From assembly GCA_036925085.1 (NCBI GenBank), contig JAUPFP010000010.1, forward strand, positions 1,120,778-1,184,777: 64,000 nucleotides of DNA, read 5' to 3'. A program made the position numbers and the translations under genes. The DNA comes from Brachycybe producta (taxonomy: Eukaryota > Arthropoda > Diplopoda > Playtdesmida > Andrognathidae). Shown here in pieces: positions 35,453 to 46,190 of this stretch (the first letter of the stretch is position 1; the number at the start of each line of letters is the position of its first letter). The notes beneath the pieces were generated by a model. That model saw nothing but the letters and a program-made list of their open reading frames with translations, was not told the DNA's origin and did no database searches.

Positions 35453-36200
35453 TTTAACCAATTCCGCAAGAATAAATACAAGACGAACAAAAACACGCTG
35501 AATTGGTAAAGAACACTGTTGTCACAGACTCAATCACATCGATTCATATCGATCCACACAATGGAAATAAAACCAAGGAGGCAACTCCGTGTTAGAAAAG
35601 AAAACGCCTAAAGTGAGTGAAGAATCGTCTGCATTTTGAAGCTACACGGAAGACTGGTGAATGTCGTACGCCCTGTAATCGTATAGCAACTGAAGCTCTA
35701 AGCACAGTTTGCGCCCTCTATTGGCAACGCTCAGTTTTGACCCCAAATGTTCGATAGGAAAAGCCTCGTAGTTGATTTACCTCTGTATCTTGAATAAAAC
35801 CGTATTATAAGAGGAAAGAAAATTGTACGGAGCCCTGAAAAGGACATTTCTTTTACTTTTGTCAATTCTATCTAATCTGTTGCAACAAATCACTTAATCT
35901 ATTGCGACAGATTAAAAAAGGCTTTGCTTAAAAACATCTTATAAATAAGTCTATACAAAAAAAAACTAAGCTTGAGATGAACTGTTTTTTTTTTCTCTTT
36001 CTAAAATGGAGTTGAGCTACCTGTATATATTTATCTTGAGCTGAGCTCTCAGTTGAGCTTCCCGTATGTATTAAATCTTAATTGAAGTTAATTCGAAGGT
36101 TAAAAAATTTCTAAATAAAATATCAAAATACTGTGAAGATATCTTCTCCTGTTTAATTTTAGGTGTGTGTAATATCAAAGAAATTAAGATAACAAAAAGA
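35453..36200. other. Divergent intergenic region KTI12 / ACTR10
   Basis: About 750 bp between two start codons pointing away from each other, a candidate bidirectional promoter. Contains TCGATTCATATCGATCC, a CTCF-like motif at 35711-35724, and a TACGGAGCCCTGAAAAGGAC terminus related to the element at 31268. No exon recognised. Confidence 0.5.
35711..35724 (-). promoter_or_regulatory. CTCF-like motif
   Basis: The reverse strand reads CCAATAGAGGGCGC, 13 of 14 matches to CCASYAGRKGGCRS. Lies between the divergent KTI12 and ACTR10 genes. Confidence 0.35.
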
Positions 36201-38230
36201 ATGCCTTTGTACGAAGGAATAGGTTTAATAAGTGAAAAGCAGGCAATCATCTTAGACATAGGAAGCGCCTATACCAGGTAACAACAACAACAAACTCCCC
36301 CCTTTCTTAATGTCACTGTTCGAGGGGAACACTTCTTTATTTAACTTCTTTTTGAAGGTGTGGTTTTGCTGGTGAGACTGGACCAAGATGTATCATTCCA
36401 AGTGAAGTGACAGATCCAAAAACAAAGAAGGTATATCCTTGAATAACAAACAAACAAGGGAAAAGTACATGCTGAAATCTACAAAAGTGTACCTTGTACG
36501 TTTCTCCAATCGAGTATTCCTTCGATTAGCCGCAGCCACATATTTTAGCGTCCAGTCTAAGGCTGTGGAGGTGATCTATAGGTTGTGCCGAAGGCGCGAA
36601 ATGCTACACAATGTCCTGCATATAGAGGCCAAGTGGCGGCTAATCGAAAGAATAACCCTCGATCCGTATCTCTCTGTAGTTTCCAGGAGATTTGTGTAGT
36701 GCAGTTCCTGCTGTCACATGGTTCCCCTCGAGCTGATTTCTCTTTCGAATTCTTATAGTTGGTTCGATTGATGGATTTCAACAGTGCCGATCATCTCTAC
36801 TGTTTACTCACAGAATTCATTCACCGGCTTTACTTTGGGCGAGTCTCTCTCTCTCTCTTTGTCATTAATCATTTTTAAATTGGGCAACATTATTGTACAC
36901 TTCAGGTACCTATTGGTGAACCCCAAAGATAGACGAGTGGTTGTCACCGAGTCTCTATTCAGTCCTTCGGTCTTCCGAGAGACATTAGCAAAAGTCTTAT
37001 TCATTCATTACGAGGTATAGAATCTTCTTACGTTAATTTCCTTTTCCGATTCTAACGAGGAAGTTTTATTTGTCGAAAAATGAAGGTGTCTTCAGTGCTC
37101 TTTGCACCGACCCACCTGATGGCTTTACACACACTCGGAATCTATTCCGCTCTGGTTGTCGACATGGGTTATCAGGAGGTGAACGTCGTTCCCATCTACG
37201 AGGGTGTCGTCATGGTTAACTCTAGCGAAGAACATGCCGTTGGCGCAAAGGCCATACATTCGTAAATGGACGTTGTTATTGTTCGCAATATAAGATCGTG
37301 GTGGATTGTGTTTTTTTATTTATTCGATCATAGGCATCTCAGATCGCTTCTCATCGAACATGGCACTGTCAAAATGGGCGAAAATGTCGAAGCAGGAACA
37401 GAAACGATTCTCGGTTATAAACGAATTCATTGAATGCAAAAACCGTTTCTTTTTAACTTTTAAACGTTTCTTTTTTTTGTTTTCAGATTTGCTGACAGAA
37501 GATGTGATCGAAGACATAAAAGTGAGGACGTGTTTTGTTACGCCGTTACACCGATCGAAACAGCTGCAAATCGGTGGTGATGATCCTTCTCGGAATACGA
37601 CGGTGACGCCACCACCGTCCGTAAATTATCCTCTGAGTGGATCTAGTATCTTACACGTTCCCGGAACGGTTCGAGAGGCGACGATGGAATTACTTTTTGA
37701 ACGAGACGGAGACGAGAGATCGTTGGCAACTTCCATCTTGGATTGTATCATTAGGGTTAGAAAATAAAACGGTGGTTCGACCCGTTCAAATGTGTCTCGT
37801 TTCCATTTTATGAAGGTTCCTTGTGATGTTCGACGTTGTTTGGCCGAAAATCTGGTTATCATCGGTGGTTCGGCCATGATCCCCGGTCTCCTTCACCGCC
37901 TTCGTGCGGAAATTGACGATCTTCTGAAGTCCTCTAAGTACTCGAATAAGATCGCACTCAGATCTTTCAAATTTCACAGGTTTCCTGCGAAGGAGAACTA
38001 CGTTGCGTGGCTCGGCGGTAAAAGAAAATTTCTACAGAAGGGGTTTCGTATTTGTGATTTTTTTTTTGTATGCTGAAATTTTTCTGTTTTCAGCTGCTAT
38101 TTTTGCTGCTACCGATGCGGTTATTCTGAGATCCCTATCTAAGGAATCGTATCTGAAACATAGGTGTCTACCGGATTGGTCAAATCACGAATTCTCGTAC
38201 AACATGGAGATTTCAACGATTCAACCGTGA
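36201..38230 (+). CDS. ACTR10: ACTR10 / Arp11, dynactin pointed-end actin-related protein, 9 exons
   Basis: Subunit of the dynactin pointed-end complex, which links dynein to cargo. Exons: 36201-36277, 36358-36430, 36759-36838, 36906-37014, 37086-37261, 37334-37413, 37487-37755, 37816-38017, 38094-38230; phases fit and give 400 residues (human 417). The start MPLYEGIGL matches human MPLYEGLG. Actin-fold blocks are [73 protein letters not shown] and [17 protein letters not shown]. The end of exon 3 (TTTGG|GCGAGT) requires a GC donor to keep frame and give RLYFGYLLVNP, aligned with human ILYFRHLLVNP. Intron 2 contains a small foldback. A candidate poly(A) signal AATAAA is at about 38321. Confidence 0.94.
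36499..36666. repeat. Small foldback in ACTR10 intron 2
   Basis: ATTCCTTCGATTAGCCGC at the left is mirrored by GCGGCTAATCGAAAGAAT at the right, with further complementarity inward (CCACATAT / ATATAGAGG). About 165 bp. Confidence 0.65.
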
Positions 38231-39211
38231 TTTATTTAAATATTCGACTGTCTAGAGTTTTCAAACAGCTAATAATCGAATTCTAGATGCCTCTTTGTTT
38301 TTCGTAAACAATTTCGTAAAAATAAACTTTTCATCAATAGTATTTAAATAAAAAAAAAACTTCCAAAAATGTTAAATTTGTTTTTTTTTAATTGAAAGAC
38401 GTCAACACTATTAGTTTCTAGGACTCGTGCAATGCCACAACTTGGGTTTTGCCTCCTCTATTCTCCTATTTCCTTCTCCAGTATGCCACAGTATCCATAG
38501 AGACAATGATGAGTAGTGACGAGGAAGTATTTTTTTAGCCGCTGTGGTGGCGGTAGAGGAGAAAGAGAATGTGGTAGACTATAAATTCCTCTCCGCTCTC
38601 CCGTCCAATAGGGCGGAAGTGCAGAGAAGCAAGGAAAAACTCAGACCTCGAGAAGTTCCAGACTTTTTCCAGACCGGTGCCGCGCCGTGCTGCCGCCCTA
38701 ATGGACGGGGCTCCATACATTTACGTGCATATTGTTTTGGGGCCGTTTTTCTCCGCGCCGCGTCACCGACCTAGTTGACGCTCGGTTTAAAGCAACTTTC
38801 CCGCGCTTTACTCTTTCTAGTAAATGTCACTAGATGGCGCCACAATAATCATAAACTGTAAACCCTTCCCCTATGCTAAGGTACCGGTAACTATAAGCTA
38901 CACACGTTTGCATGATATTTATTGGTTTTTCAATTTTTTCAAGCAATATGACGTCACACCGCTAAGCAAATAGATGGGTAACAGAAATTCTAATAAAGGA
39001 CGGAGGTCAAAATTCAAATGGTTTTGACGACCTTCCAAAAAAATGCGAGCCTTTCATTCACATAATTGGCTGTGTATGCTCATACTTACCAGAACCTTGA
39101 TTCCGGCATGACGTCAGATATTTGAAGTCAGATTCCGCGTATGGTTTCATTCATTTCAACCAATTCGAATTTCTGGAAAAATCAGAAGAAAAAAATAACG
39201 AATTTAGAAGA
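38231..39211. other. Intergenic region ACTR10 to TRMT6
   Basis: Holds the ACTR10 3' end and a GC-richer stretch at about 38535-38800 with inverted CCCGTCCAATAGGGCGG (38600s) / CCGCCCTAATGGACGGG (38690s) arms, probably a foldback element. A CTCF-like motif lies at 38827. No exon recognised; the TRMT6 promoter is expected here. Confidence 0.5.
38827..38840 (+). promoter_or_regulatory. CTCF-like motif
   Basis: TCACTAGATGGCGC matches 13 of 14 positions of CCASYAGRKGGCRS. It lies between ACTR10 and TRMT6. Confidence 0.35.
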
Positions 39212-41490
39212 ATGGACGATGAGAAAAAAGACAAAAATGTAGTTCAGGACGGAGATCACGTTATTATAATGAAAGGAGAAGCAATGAAACTGTTTCAGGT
39301 GAAGAAAGAGAGGTAAATATATTCCCAGGGTGTACCAGGTTGTAAGGTGCACCACCATGTGCTTCTATGTAAAGGGGAACATCATTGATGCTCATTATTT
39401 TATATTATTATTGTCATTATTTGCAGACAGATCTATTTATACCAGAGAAAACTTTGCTTAGACGGTGTTCTTGGATGTCCGTTTGGATCTACTTTTGAAA
39501 TAAAGGACAAAACTCTTCATAGAGTGAATCGAAACCCAAACAACGACTACGACCAAACTTCTGATGGTTTTAAATGTCACCAATAAATGCAACACATTGC
39601 ACGAAACTCAAAATGTTTTATTATTGCGCTTATAATTTAAGAATGCAACTTGGAATCGAGAGACAACAGGTTCTTAAATGATGATGGAAAATCGCAAAAG
39701 TTATCGAGGGACGACATCGAGGCTCTGAAAGGCGACGGACTCACTGGAAAGGTTTTATTTCCTATTTTGGAACAATAAAATGTCATTTCTAAAAGTGGTC
39801 GTGTTTGTCTTGCAGGAGATAATTAAACATCTTATCAAAAACAGTTCGACTTTCAAATACAAGTCAGAATACTCCAAGGAAAAATATATAAAGAAGAAGG
39901 AGGAGAAGTGAGAAAGACTCATACGAAATCGTCACTTGGCTTTCTCTCGATTCATAGTCTAATATTTATGTTATCTGGGTGTGTAGGTATCTGAATCACG
40001 TCACAGTGTTGAGGGTGACTACGAGACTTCTCACACAAATGTACTCCTCGCAGAATCCCATAAAAACACTGTTAAGTAGAAACGAAACCAATTTAAAAGA
40101 GTTTCAACCGTGAGAAAGAAACTTAACTCTCGTTTTCTCTATTCAGAAACATGAGAATGGATTCCTTGGCTCAGATTTTGACGTTCTGTAACGTTCATTC
40201 GGGAGGAAGATACGTAGTCGTAGAAAACTGCATCGGGCTCGTCGTTGGAGCCGTGTTGGAACACCTGGACGGCAGAGGAAAGCTTGTACAAGTTCACAGT
40301 GGAGACATCTCGGCACGGTACATCCTGAGTTTCTCTTTAAATGTAGCTCGAAATACTAGGATAATTTATCTTCGTTTTTTTTTTCGTGGCAGGCAAACTA
40401 TCGACGCTTACAATTTCACCGAGAAGCAGAGAGGATGTCTCGTCAGTCTGAACTGGCAGGATCTGAAGACCGAGCCAATCGATAACGACGTCATCGACGA
40501 ACCTGTTCGATAAGAACAACTCGAACTAACAAAAGACCCTCGTTCTAATAATGTTACCATCGTTTTAGAAGGACTCGAATGAAGAAAAAGAAGTGAAATC
40601 AAAAATATTTGACGTAAGTTCGCTACATTGCATCATTTTGGCAACTTTACGACGAGTTTCAAAACAGCTGAATAGCTGAAATCTTGATTATTTCGCATTT
40701 CGGAAGCAACAATAAGAAGAAATTGAAAAAACTTTTTGTAAACAAAAAGAGGCTTTGAAAGATATCGACGTGAAAATGTTCTTAAGTGATTGAACGTTTC
40801 GCTTAATTTTGCTTCTGAAAGACAGAACAACCAGAGTTCAAGGGGCGTTTACACTTTAAAGAATACTTTTTTTTTGCTTTTCGATGGTTTTAAGGAGTCT
40901 CCAGAGAAGCTACAGAGGAGACTACAACGAGAGAAGGAGCGAGACGACGCTTTGCTGACGTTGGAAGCTCGTAACATGGATGGGTAAAAATATTCCGAGT
41001 AACGTTACGGTGAAACTAAATAGTTCGCTTCTTTACTTTCAAGTTTAATTGTCGCATCGAAATTCCATCCTTCGAAAATCGTTCTTCGTTTACTGCCTTT
41101 TCTGGAATTATCGAGACCGTTTACAATATTCTGTCCATACAAAGAAGTATGCAGAAAATAACAATCGAGTCATAATCGTAAGCAGTTTCAACGAAGTAAC
41201 TTCTCATTTTTTCTTTCATTCGTCAGCCACTGATCGACTGTTACGCAAAATTGAAGGAAACTGGATCGTGTCTAATGTTACATCTATCCGAAACGTGGTG
41301 TCGTACTTTACAGGTTTATTAGAGGACTTTTATATCGAACTTTGTTATAATGTTTTAATCGAGAGAATGTATTTCGTAGGTCCTGCCAAACCGGACGCAT
41401 CCGATGAACAGCATGAGTGGAACGGGAGGCTACATTCTTACAGGGGTCACGGCACAACCAAATCCAAACAGTGGGAGCAATTTCTGTTAA
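39212..41490 (+). CDS. TRMT6: TRMT6 (TRM6), non-catalytic subunit of tRNA m1A58 methyltransferase, 12 exons
   Basis: Partners TRMT61A to methylate adenosine 58 in the T-loop of tRNAs. Exons: 39212-39312, 39427-39566, 39642-39751, 39816-39907, 39987-40070, 40147-40317, 40393-40504, 40569-40613, 40895-40983, 41044-41146, 41227-41313, 41380-41490; phases fit and give 414 residues (human 497). Conserved blocks: VQDGDHVIIMKGEAMKLFQV, FLNDDGKSQKLSRDDIEALK, EYSKEKYIKKKEEK, NMRMDSLAQILTF, GLIVASKFHP, LHLSETWCRTLQ, and the C-terminal VLPNRTHPMNSMSGTGGYIL. The shorter length reflects a reduced acidic linker in the middle (exons 7-9) and no long tail. The exon 7 end (CCT|GTTCGA) is the least certain junction. 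Intron 8 holds a foldback family 1 copy. A poly(A) signal AATAAA lies only 23 bases after the stop. Confidence 0.95.
40645..40858. repeat. Foldback family 1 copy (TRMT6 intron 8)
   Basis: Degraded: TTATTTCGCATTTCGGAAGC at the left, GAAAGATATCGACGTGAAAA in the middle, and GAAAGACAGAACAACCAGAG + TTTACACTTTAAAG at the right. It makes up most of the only long intron of TRMT6. Confidence 0.75.
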
Positions 41491-41684
41491 ACTGATTCTC
41501 GATTTTGTTTCAAATAAAATTCTTTAACAAAATTACAAAATTCCCCTGTTTTTTAAAAGGCCATTTTTTATATTGACATTCGTTTAGTTGAATGCTTGTT
41601 CAGGTTCACTCAGTGATACTTGAGAAACGACTATGTAGTTAAGAAAGGTCCAGCTTAAACTGGTATTAAAGTGTAACCTTACTT

Positions 41685-41970
41685 CCTTCAAACTCTGGTT
41701 ATTTGGTCTTTCAGAAGCTTTAACTTGAAAGTGTGTTAGAAACCAGAAGAGTAGCTCAATTACGTATGAGTACATTTCATAATGACATCTTTTAAAATAA
41801 GCTTTTTATGTCAGTTTGAAAATGGCCGAACTTTAAGCAAACAATATATTTTTTTTTTGTTAATTTGTCCTTTAAAAAGTTTATTTTGAAAGATATCAAT
41901 CCGTTCTAGTTTCTAACTTCCAATTTCTCCTTGGTGCTGAATAACCAGAGTTCAAAAACATTTAAGGATT
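41685..41970. repeat. Foldback family 1 copy, 3' of TRMT6
   Basis: CAAACTCTGGTTATTTGGTC and GAAACCAGAAGAGTAGCTCA at the left; GTTCTAGTTTCTAACTTCC and AATAACCAGAGTTCAAAAAC at the right. Confidence 0.8.
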
Positions 41971-41975
41971 TTAAG

Positions 41976-42315
41976 TAGAGATGGGCGAATAACACTTCAC
42001 GAATTCTAATATCGAATTTGATTATTAACCAGATCTTGAATATTCGAATACCTCGAATAGTTATTTGAAGTTTTACAGTTGAAAATATAAGACCATATAT
42101 TTTTTTTAACTACTTGACATTTTGATTCATTAATAAATAAATGATAGCACTAACACACTTTTAAGAGTTTCGAGTTTAATTGTAAACTAGTGTAACGGAA
42201 AATAAAACAACACGAAACTCGGCAAAAAATATTCGAGATATTCGAGTTTCTTTGATTGACGTTTTATATTCGAGATTTCGAATATCCGAATACTTCTAGT
42301 ATTCGCCCATCTCTA
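41976..42315. mobile_element. 340-bp hAT-like MITE
   Basis: Starts TAGAGATGGGCGAATA and ends TATTCGCCCATCTCTA-like (GTATTCGCCCATCTCTA). The flanks ATTTTAAG and ATTTAAAT could be an eroded 8-bp duplication. The ends resemble those of the element at 14294 (TAGAGGTGGG), and the interiors share TTCGAATA-type motifs. Confidence 0.8.
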
Positions 42316-44214
42316 ATTTAAATTTTGCACGATTCTGCAAGGTTCCAAAACCCTTTGAAACCCTTCTTTGTCGAAAAAGAAAATAATATAAATTTGTGTT
42401 TTTTCGTCTCATACTTTGACTCTACTCATTCGAGAGTTGATTTATTCAGTTTTCTACTAAGTTTACTAAATCATTTAACGATGAAGAACAGCACCCTGGA
42501 TGGGTGGGGGGATATTTCAAAATTAAACCTAAAATAAACAAAACTTTAAAAAAGATATCATTGTTGCAGCACAAAAATTGTGATTATCAATAAAATGGAT
42601 CACACTCCCAGGTCATTCCTTCTATACTTTTTGTATGTATAATAAAAGCACAAAGTATCTGACCTATAACAAGTTTTGAATGATTATATTTTTTTTAGTA
42701 CCTTCAGAGTTATTATTTGTAATAATAACATTTTTTGCGATAAGGTAGTGAGCAAAATCGAAAGAGAAAGTGACGTCATTTGTCAAACTACGTGTGTAAA
42801 CAATTGATTCTGCAATAATTTCTTATTTTTGTATTTACACGATTAAGAAGAAAGAAGAAGAAGAAGAAAATAGAAAGCTGAAAATAATTCAAAAATTACG
42901 AATTTTTACGTAGGAAAATAAAATAAAAGGGGGAAAATAATTTAATGCTTAAATTCGCTTGTTTCGTCATCTCAAACATTTTAAAATTCTAGTTTCCAAG
43001 GAATAAATTGTACGTGGAAATGTGAAATGAATTTTGTTTTGTCATTTTCATTTACCTAACCCATTGTTTGTATTAAGACACAACCTGTGATATATCATGA
43101 AACGCCCTCCCAAAAAAGCTAAAATGATTGAAGAGGTGCTGCTACACAAAACAAACTGTAAATATCGATAAGACCTAACTCAATGGATATATATCTGAAC
43201 TAAAAAATAAAAAGTGTTTGAAAAACAGCTAAAGTTTAGCTGTTGTTTCAGAAAAAAAAAAGATTATTCGAATTTCATACTGAATAAATAACTTATTCAG
43301 ATTATATCTGTTAACTTGCGGATTAGCTCAAATTTTAAGTGTATAATCTCATCCAGTTTAGTTCTTGTTTTCTATTAAAACGTTTTTTTAATTTTCTTAG
43401 TATTTTTTGGGGGCATTTCGTGATTTGAAGTGACGTACGTCCATAGTAATGAATCAATCAATCGAATTGGTCACTCACTTTTTTTAAAGATAATTTTAGA
43501 CAAGAAATGAGATTTACGACCACTTTTACAAAGTTTTTCATTCTTTGGTGGTTAATCTTTTTTTTTTTTTTGCTCTCTATATTTTCTATTTCCACCCCCT
43601 TCAGAAATAGTCCTATTAAGAGTTTTATTATCACCTATTTCCTTTTTCCCTATATATTTATATAAATACACCTAAATCCACCCATCTACCTCTCAAGATC
43701 AGTGACAAGCCTAGCCCTAAAACAAACATCTTTCTTGAGATATTTTACAACAGAGGTGGGAGGGGTGAATATAGAAAGTAACCCTTGGACACACAAGTAC
43801 AAGTAGAGAAGAAGAACAAAAAAAATAAGATAAAATACAGAAAAAAAATTCCCAATTTGTTTCTCAGAAAGAAAAAAAACGAAAAAAAAAACTTGTCATA
43901 TTATCGAGAAAACAGTTTTTTTTTTGGTGTCTATTTCTTATTTCACTAAGTTTCTTTTCTTTTTTGTTAATATGTATTTAAATATGCATAAATAGATTTA
44001 AGAGAATGAAGAAAAAAAAAAAGAACACAAACAGTAAAAGAGGCGATAAAAGGACTTGCACTATAGATATTTATATATGAATATAAATATATATAAAAGT
44101 GCCAATGATATTGAAGTGTATTTTCACATTGAAGTTTGTGATTATACAACAAATCAAGAATTGTGCAAACATTCCTGCGGCTTGAGATTCATTCTTGTGT
44201 GTATTTATTTATAT

Positions 44215-44280
<66 letters not shown>

Positions 44281-44879
44281 AAAAAAAGAAGTACGAGGAG
44301 GTAGTAATAATAATAATAATAAGCACATATCTCTCAAAGTTACGACTAAAACAAACGTTAGTCTTTACACTTCAACACAATTGTCAACATAAACACATTA
44401 AATAAAATGTTCGTTAAAATATTTATCAAGATTATGGTTGTATATATGAGTGTGTGTGTGTGCGACTACACTTATTTATATTTCTCTCTCTTTTTTAGAC
44501 GATATGAAATCGAAATTATCGACTGAATTACAGATCAAATATATACTTTGAGCAAATATTGAAAATTAGTTTATCATTCAAATCAGATGCAATAATCCAT
44601 GTTGTTAGTAGAGAGTTGGGGGCCTCTTTTCACTCTTTACTAAAAGACTCAAATCCATTCATTATATATATATAGAAAGTATTTTTAATGAGAGCTACTA
44701 AAACAAGACAAAAAAAGTAATATAGCTACTATGGAATCAAAGAATACGTCTAGACGGAATAATATAAAATGCCATTTTTTTTTTAAATGTAAAAACGGAT
44801 TAAAAGTGTAATAATGTTAAATAAAAGTAGGGCTTACATTACGTGAGTTATATGTAGATTGGCATTTTAGAGCTGGAAT
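42316..44879. other. Intergenic AT-rich stretch with microsatellites
   Basis: No exon recognised. Contains homopolymer tracts, AAG repeats near 42845-42868, a (TA)n repeat at 44219-44276 and AAT units near 44305-44321. Confidence 0.5.
44219..44276. repeat. (TA)n microsatellite
   Basis: About 28 TA units with TTCTATATA/ATAGAAT on the borders, so the whole can also form a hairpin. Confidence 0.9.
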
Positions 44880-46190
44880 GTCAACATTTACAAAATTACT
44901 TCTGAATACAGCGGTGGTTATTTCTGTCAATCAGGCATAGAAAAATGAAAAGAAATTTGAATGTGCATTCAAAACTAGAAAAATGTACAGTAGCTGAATC
45001 ACGTAATTCTCAAGGTTGTTGTCATCTTTCAAAATGAGCTTTTTAAATTTGTCTGAAAAATGACTCAACTTTAAGCAGACTTATGTTTTAATTTTTGGTC
45101 TACATAAAGTTTATTTTAAAAGTTCTCAACATGATAAAATATACTCTTAAATTTGAATTTTTGAATTTGAAAAATTACTCTGCAAGCAGCCATAAAGGCC
45201 TATGGCAGAGGGACAAGAGTCCAAGTGCAGCATAGAAAATGCATTGTCAAAACCAGAAAATATAAAACCCTATTGATATAAACCCAACAACAATTTCAAT
45301 ATTTTTTAATGCTGCAAATATATGCATTGTCAAAACAAAACAAAATTATGACTCCCATAAAATACGTTTTTCCTGCACAAAATCCCCAGCAAGCGAGTTC
45401 CATTGTCGAATCGCCCTCGGGACAAATGACCAGTAATAAGAATCTGTTCGTGCAAAAATCTCTCCAACTTTGTTAGAGTGGTCACCCCTACCCAAATATA
45501 ATGCCCTGCAAAGTTTACTTGAAGTAGGTTTAGGGCAAGAGTCTTCTAGCATTCTATTAAAGATATTAAGACTAAAATCTGAACGTCTTGCAAGTAAACT
45601 ATCCCAACCAAGCTCTGAAAGCATTTTAGTTACACTGTCGGCATATCCATATTTACCACAAACAAACCTAGCAGCCCTGCGTTGGACCATTTCTATAGAG
45701 TGAGCTAAGTCCTCAGTGTGGGGATTCCACACGGAGCTGCAGTATTCTAGATGGGGACGTACTAATGATTGATATGCTATACATTTTACCTCCCTGGGAC
45801 ACCTTCTTAGAACGCGTTGACTAAACCTAAGCATCTGCATAGACTTGGAAATAATCTGTTCGACATGCAGCTTCCAAGAAAGTTTAGCTGTAATCGTTAC
45901 CCCCAAATATTTACAAGAATCTACGTTATTAAGTGGAATGGCCCCTATTCTATATGGAAATATTATTGGATTCTTTCCCCTAGCTACCCTCATTACACAA
46001 CATTTTCCCTTATTAAGTTGAAGTTGCCATTTAGAACACCATGCCTCTATTGCTTTCAAGTCACTATCAATAATATGGCAATCATTGTCAGAGGTAACCT
46101 CACGATAAATTATTGTGTAAATGATTCAGCTGCCAGTCTAGTTTCTAAAACAATTTTCAGCTTGTCTTAATTTAGACTTTTTCTCGAATC
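44880..46190. repeat. Foldback family 1 copy interrupted by a LINE
   Basis: The left portion (44880-45152) has GTACAGTAGCTGAATCACG and AAAATGACTCAACTTTAAGC. The right portion resumes at 46118 with GATTCAGCTGCCAGTCTAG + TTTCTAAAAC. The break falls inside the conserved CCTTAAGTGATTGAGCTACC stretch. Confidence 0.75.
45153..46117 (-). mobile_element. 5'-truncated non-LTR retrotransposon (CR1/Jockey-type)
   Basis: The reverse-strand frame from 46117 down to 45346 encodes the C-terminal part of a reverse transcriptase. It opens in YREVTSDNDCHIIDSDL, just after where a DDT catalytic box would sit, so the catalytic YADD-type motif is missing. Then come AIEAWCSKWQLQLNKGKC, YLGVTITAKLSW, VRPHLEYCSSVWNPH and VQRRAARFV, all typical of this class. 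A 3' UTR of about 190 bp ends in an AAATTC-rich tail. TAAAT at 45148-45152 and 46118-46122 is a likely target-site duplication. Copies of its 3' end occur at 13055 and 54860. It is a dead-on-arrival copy, inserted in foldback family 1. Confidence 0.9.

Noticed and set aside
35453-35461. Three-codon upstream extension of KTI12
   Set aside because: It begins with TTG, not ATG; family members start at the next ATG (MPLI...).
41584-41775. 63-codon open frame on - strand after TRMT6
   Set aside because: Overlaps a foldback family 1 copy; similar frames recur in other copies.
44056-44392. Open frames over the (TA)n tract
   Set aside because: Pure microsatellite translation (Ile/Tyr repeats).
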